Source of the DNA: DASPXK01 sp035637315
GTDB taxonomy: Bacteria; Chloroflexota; UBA6077; JACCZL01
Length of the DNA: 7,435 nt
Assembly: GCA_035637315.1 (NCBI GenBank)
Contig: DASPXK010000084.1
Span: 1 to 7,435, forward strand
Direction of reading: 5' to 3'
Shown here: positions 4,823-7,435 of the stretch, piece by piece
Numbering within the stretch: the first letter of the stretch is position 1
Layout: the number at the start of each line of letters is the position of its first letter
Notes under the pieces: model-generated
Seen by the model: only the letters and a program-made list of their open reading frames with translations
Told to the model about the DNA's origin: nothing
Databases searched by the model: none
Position numbers and translations under genes: made by a program

Positions 4823-5737
4823 ATGAGCGAGCGAAGTGGAGACGGCAGCGGCGTCCTGGCGTCCTTCTCGGATGGCCTGGCCGACGCGGTCGGCCGGGCT
4901 GGGGACTCGGTCGTCCGGGTCGAGGGTCGTCGGCGGCAAGCGGCCAGCGGAGTGGCCTGGCAGCCCGACGGACTGGTCATTACGGCCGACCACGTCCTGG
5001 AGCGCGAGGAGGACCTTTCAGTCGGCCTGCCCGACGGACGCTCCGTCGGCGCGAAGATCGTGGGGCGTGATCCGGGTACCGATCTGGCGTTGCTGCGGCT
5101 CGAAGTCCAGGGGCTCAGGCCGATCGAACGTGGTCGGTCGCCCAGGGTCGGCCACCTGGCGCTCGTGGTGGCCCGTCCCGGACCGAGTCTCGCGACCAGT
5201 ATCGGTGTCGTCAGCGCGCTCGGCGGACCGGCCCGTTCGTGGCGCGGAGGGCGGCTCGACGGCTTCATCCTGACTGATGCGACCTTCTATCCCGGTTTCT
5301 CCGGCGGGCCGCTGGTGGACGCCGCCGGACAAATGGTCGGTCTTGCCACCTCTCACTTTGGCCAGGGGACCGGGCTGGCGATCCCGCTCGAGACCGTCGA
5401 ACGCATCAGCTCCGCGTTGCTGAGCCATGGCAGTGTCAAGCGGGCCTTTCTCGGCCTGAGCAGCCAACCAGTCGAGTTGCCCGACGCCCTGCGCACGAGT
5501 CTCGGCGGCCAGGAGAGCGGACTGCTGGTTGTGGGTGTCGAGCCGAACGGTCCGGCCGAGCGCGGCGGTCTCATGCTTGGCGATCTGCTCGTGACGCTGG
5601 GCGGCCGGCCAATCCGCCATACCGAGGACTTGCGGGCGCTGCTCGGCCCGGAGCAGGTTGGCCAGGCGACGAGTGCGCGCATAATCCGCGGCGGTGAGGT
5701 GCGCGACCTGAACGTGACGATAGGCGAGCGCGAGTAG
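4823..5737 (+). CDS. HtrA-like trypsin-fold serine protease with C-terminal PDZ domain, no signal peptide (first of a pair)
   Basis: A 304-residue protein of the S1C (DegP/HtrA) type. The chymotrypsin-fold domain spans about 25-200 and shows a full catalytic triad: H57 in LVITADHVLE, D87 in DPGTDLALLRL and S160 in YPGFSGGPLVD. The PDZ domain spans about 207-304, with the ligand loop and GGLMLGDLLVTLGGRPI. Family members cut misfolded or regulatory proteins and use PDZ domains to sense exposed C-termini. Most bacterial HtrA proteins are exported, but this N-terminus is polar (MSERSGDGSG) and has no hydrophobic segment, so a cytoplasmic or unconventionally placed enzyme is inferred. The residue before the catalytic Ser is Phe (GFSGGP) instead of the usual Asn, next to the oxyanion hole. 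It is followed after 44 bases by a second protease of the same type and then a regulator, all likely one operon. Confidence 0.88.
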   Translation: MSERSGDGSGVLASFSDGLADAVGRAGDSVVRVEGRRRQAASGVAWQPDGLVITADHVLEREEDLSVGLPDGRSVGAKIVGRDPGTDLALLRLEVQGLRPIERGRSPRVGHLALVVARPGPSLATSIGVVSALGGPARSWRGGRLDGFILTDATFYPGFSGGPLVDAAGQMVGLATSHFGQGTGLAIPLETVERISSALLSHGSVKRAFLGLSSQPVELPDALRTSLGGQESGLLVVGVEPNGPAERGGLMLGDLLVTLGGRPIRHTEDLRALLGPEQVGQATSARIIRGGEVRDLNVTIGERE

Positions 5738-5742
5738 CAGCG

Positions 5743-5764
5743 GCTTGACTCGCGACCGTCAAGC
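5743..5764 (+). other. Short inverted repeat between the two protease genes
   Basis: GCTTGAC (5743-5749) and GTCAAGC (5758-5764) form a perfect 7-bp stem with an 8-base loop, starting five bases after the first protease stop codon. There is no T-tract, so it is not a convincing terminator. It could be an RNA-processing or stabilising hairpin that sets different expression of the two proteases, or it could be chance. Confidence 0.35.
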
Positions 5765-5781
5765 GCAAGTGAGAGTACAGG

Positions 5782-6750
5782 ATGGATGAGACAAACGAGT
5801 CCAGACGCGAGGGCGACGCCGACGGGGCGGAGGGCGGTGCGGACCAGCCTCCCGCGACTAGGGACCCTTCACCGGGACTCGCGACTTTTGTCGCGGCGGC
5901 GTCCGAGTTGGCCGAACGCGTGCGGGCCAGCGTCGCCGAGATCCGGCCGCCTGGGGGCGGAGCCGGTGCTGGCACCATCTGGCGGTCCGATGGCACGCTC
6001 GTGACCAACAGTCACGTCGCGGCGCGCGATGTTGCAGATGTCGTCTTGCCCGATGGGCGCCGGTTCTCTGCCTCCGTCGTGGCCCGTGACCAGCGACAGG
6101 ACCTTGCCGTATTGAAGATCGACGCAAACTCCCTACCGGCCATCAGCCTAGGCGATGCACGTAGGCTGCGGGTCGGCGAGCTGGTGCTCGCTGTCGGCCA
6201 CCCTTTCGGCATCCGCGGCGCGGTCACGGTCGGCGTGGTAAGCACCGCGCCATCTCGTGACCCAGCCGCGCAGGGACGTGAGCTAGTCCGCGCCGACGTG
6301 CTGTTGGGGCCTGGCAACTCGGGTGGCCCCCTGGTCGACGCTCGCGGCCGGGTCGTGGGCATCAACGCGATGGTCGCCGGTGGCCTCGCGCTGGCGGTGC
6401 CAAGCTACCTGGCGGAGCAGCTCGTTGCCTCGCCTTGGGAGCGTCCGTCGCTGGGTATCGCGGCCCGCGACGTCGAGCTCTCGCCGTGGCTGGCCGCCCG
6501 CGCGCCAAGCACGTCCGGTCGGGCTGCGCTGATCGTAGGGCTGCGTCCTGGTGGCCCGGGCCAACGGGCTGGACTTCAAGTCGGGGACTTGCTGGTTGCT
6601 CTGGATGGCCAGCCTCTGGAAGGCGTCGACGGGTTGCTGAACGCGCTCGCGAACCGAGCCGGTGCCGCCATCCGGCTGGCCGTGCTGCGTGGCGGTGTGC
6701 CACGTGAGATCGTGGTCTTGCCGCGGCGGCCGGAGCGGCGCGCGGCCTAG
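5782..6750 (+). CDS. HtrA-like trypsin-fold serine protease with C-terminal PDZ domain, no signal peptide (second of the pair)
   Basis: A 322-residue protein, again S1C/HtrA type. An acidic, disordered-looking N-terminus (1-35, rich in D, E, G, P) is followed by the protease domain (about 36-220). The triad is complete: H78 in LVTNSHVAA, D107 in RQDLAVLKI and S180 in GPGNSGGPLVD, with the canonical GNSGGP oxyanion motif and the LAVGHPFG segment of DegP-like enzymes. A PDZ domain covers about 222-315 (GGPGQRAGLQVGDLLVALDG) and the protein ends in a basic tail (RRPERRAA). No signal peptide or membrane helix is seen. ATG 5782 is taken as the start; a modest GAGAG at 5771-5775 lies 6 bases upstream. 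It differs from the first protease in its acidic extension and normal active-site loop, so the two are paralogues that may have split roles. The next gene starts 5 bases after its stop, indicating co-transcription and perhaps coupled translation. Confidence 0.9.
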   Translation: MDETNESRREGDADGAEGGADQPPATRDPSPGLATFVAAASELAERVRASVAEIRPPGGGAGAGTIWRSDGTLVTNSHVAARDVADVVLPDGRRFSASVVARDQRQDLAVLKIDANSLPAISLGDARRLRVGELVLAVGHPFGIRGAVTVGVVSTAPSRDPAAQGRELVRADVLLGPGNSGGPLVDARGRVVGINAMVAGGLALAVPSYLAEQLVASPWERPSLGIAARDVELSPWLAARAPSTSGRAALIVGLRPGGPGQRAGLQVGDLLVALDGQPLEGVDGLLNALANRAGAAIRLAVLRGGVPREIVVLPRRPERRAA

Positions 6751-6755
6751 GCCCG

Positions 6756-7391
6756 ATGGTTCCGGTCTTCGTCGTCTCGGCCATGCCGGCAGTCCGGGCG
6801 GGCCTGCGCTCGCTGCTCGAGAGGTCGGGTACCTGTCAGGTGATCGGTGAGGCCGACCATCTGGTCGCCGCCACCGATGAGATGTTCCAGTCCCTGCCCG
6901 CCGTCGTCGTCGTCGATGCGGGTGGGCTGGAGCTGCGTGAAGTCCTGTCGTCCGAACCGGATCGGGGAGTACCGCTTGTGGTACTCGGGCCGATCCCCGG
7001 CGACGAGTTGCTCGCGGACGAGCTAGGCGGCCGCGCCTGGGGCTACGTGCCTCGGGATACCAGTGGCGAGCAGCTTGTGGCGGCCGTCCATGCCGTGGCG
7101 AACGGTCTGACGACGATCGACCCGCGAGTCGGCGCCCATCTGCTGTCGGGCGGGCTTCGTTCCACTGCCGGGTCGGTTGACCTCGAGGCCGGAACGGAAC
7201 TGACAGCTCGCGAGGGGGAAGTGCTGCAACTCGTCGCGCACGGGCTCGCCAACAAGATGATCGCCCGCCGCCTCGGGATCAGCGAGCACACGGTGAAGTT
7301 TCACGTGGCGGCGATCCTCGCCAAGCTAGGCGCGAGCAGCCGTACCGAAGCCGTCCACATCGGCGCCCGCCGCGGCCTGGTCGCCTTGTAG
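6756..7391 (+). CDS. NarL/FixJ-type transcription regulator with atypical receiver domain and LuxR-type HTH
   Basis: A 211-residue two-domain regulator. Residues 1-118 align with a response-regulator receiver: VFVVSAMPAVRAGLRSLLE matches the usual VDDHPLVREGL start, VVVDAGG holds D54 at the phospho-acceptor position, and GGRAWGYVPRDTSGEQLVAAVHAVANG matches the last strand and helix. The two acidic pocket residues are S8-A9, the conserved Thr/Ser is G78 and the conserved Lys is R100, so normal Asp phosphorylation looks unlikely. Residues 149-208 (LTAREGEVLQLVAHGLANKMIARRLGISEHTVKFHV...) are a textbook LuxR/GerE DNA-binding helix-turn-helix. ATG 6756 lies 5 bases after the second protease stop and no Shine-Dalgarno is evident, so translation is probably coupled; ATG 6783 would cut off the first receiver strand. 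No histidine kinase is in the window. It may control its own operon, which is inference. Confidence 0.9.
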   Translation: MVPVFVVSAMPAVRAGLRSLLERSGTCQVIGEADHLVAATDEMFQSLPAVVVVDAGGLELREVLSSEPDRGVPLVVLGPIPGDELLADELGGRAWGYVPRDTSGEQLVAAVHAVANGLTTIDPRVGAHLLSGGLRSTAGSVDLEAGTELTAREGEVLQLVAHGLANKMIARRLGISEHTVKFHVAAILAKLGASSRTEAVHIGARRGLVAL

Positions 7392-7407
7392 CGCCGTTTC
7401 ATTCACC

Positions 7408-7431
7408 GCCGAGGCGCCGAGCCCGCAGAGG
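7408..7431. repeat. Degenerate 8-nt tandem repeat at the window edge
   Basis: Three loose units, GCCGAGGC, GCCGAGCC and CGCAGAGG, follow the regulator stop after 16 bases. The pattern resembles short intergenic repeat tracts like those upstream of the protease operon, but it is short and cut by the window end. Confidence 0.35.
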
Positions 7432-7435
7432 GTCC

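Noticed and set aside
5018..5620. 200-residue open frame on the - strand opposite the first protease
   Set aside because: The + strand carries an intact catalytic triad and PDZ domain; the antisense frame is a GC-rich shadow.

Overview
GENERAL CHARACTER. This is a GC-rich bacterial window in which every supported gene lies on the + strand. The GC-rich coding style, fused GT4/GT2 glycosyltransferases of the 'WDFRWQRPQQ' type, a perfect GC-rich intergenic palindrome and short 7- and 14-nt tandem repeats between genes all suggest an uncultured or lightly studied Chloroflexota (Thermomicrobia-like) genome. That placement is inference from style, not from a marker gene. No tRNA, rRNA, CRISPR array, transposase or phage gene was seen.

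LEFT PART (1-3290), a decaying glycosyltransferase repeat region. The window opens inside the last 47 codons of a GT2-type glycosyltransferase. A good promoter then drives a small secreted protein with a ZU5-like beta-sandwich. Next comes a gene-poor stretch with a shrunken, frameshifted remnant of the same glycosyltransferase 3' end (1119-1274). A long GT4-GT2 fusion gene (about 1275/1458-3290) follows; it is broken by two reading-frame changes and has no convincing start. Its last 145 bases match the first 145 bases of the window at 143 positions. The region therefore holds three copies of one glycosyltransferase tail in different states of decay, flanking the secreted-protein gene.

MIDDLE (3291-4822). 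A promoter with the same TATACTGG core precedes an intact class V aminotransferase-fold PLP enzyme, which is more like isopenicillin-N-epimerase relatives than cysteine desulfurases. The 309-base gap after it holds a perfect 25-bp hairpin with nested smaller hairpins, a 14-nt tandem repeat, and a heptanucleotide repeat ending just before a strong ribosome binding site.

RIGHT PART (4823-7391), a compact likely operon. Two trypsin-fold HtrA-like proteases with PDZ domains, both with complete His-Asp-Ser triads and no visible signal peptide or membrane segment, are followed 5 bases later by a NarL/FixJ-type regulator. The regulator's receiver keeps the phospho-acceptor Asp position but has lost the acidic pocket and the conserved Thr/Ser and Lys. 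The unit looks like a proteolysis-linked control module that does not depend on a conventional sensor kinase. It is the best candidate here for an under-described system, but its function is inference.
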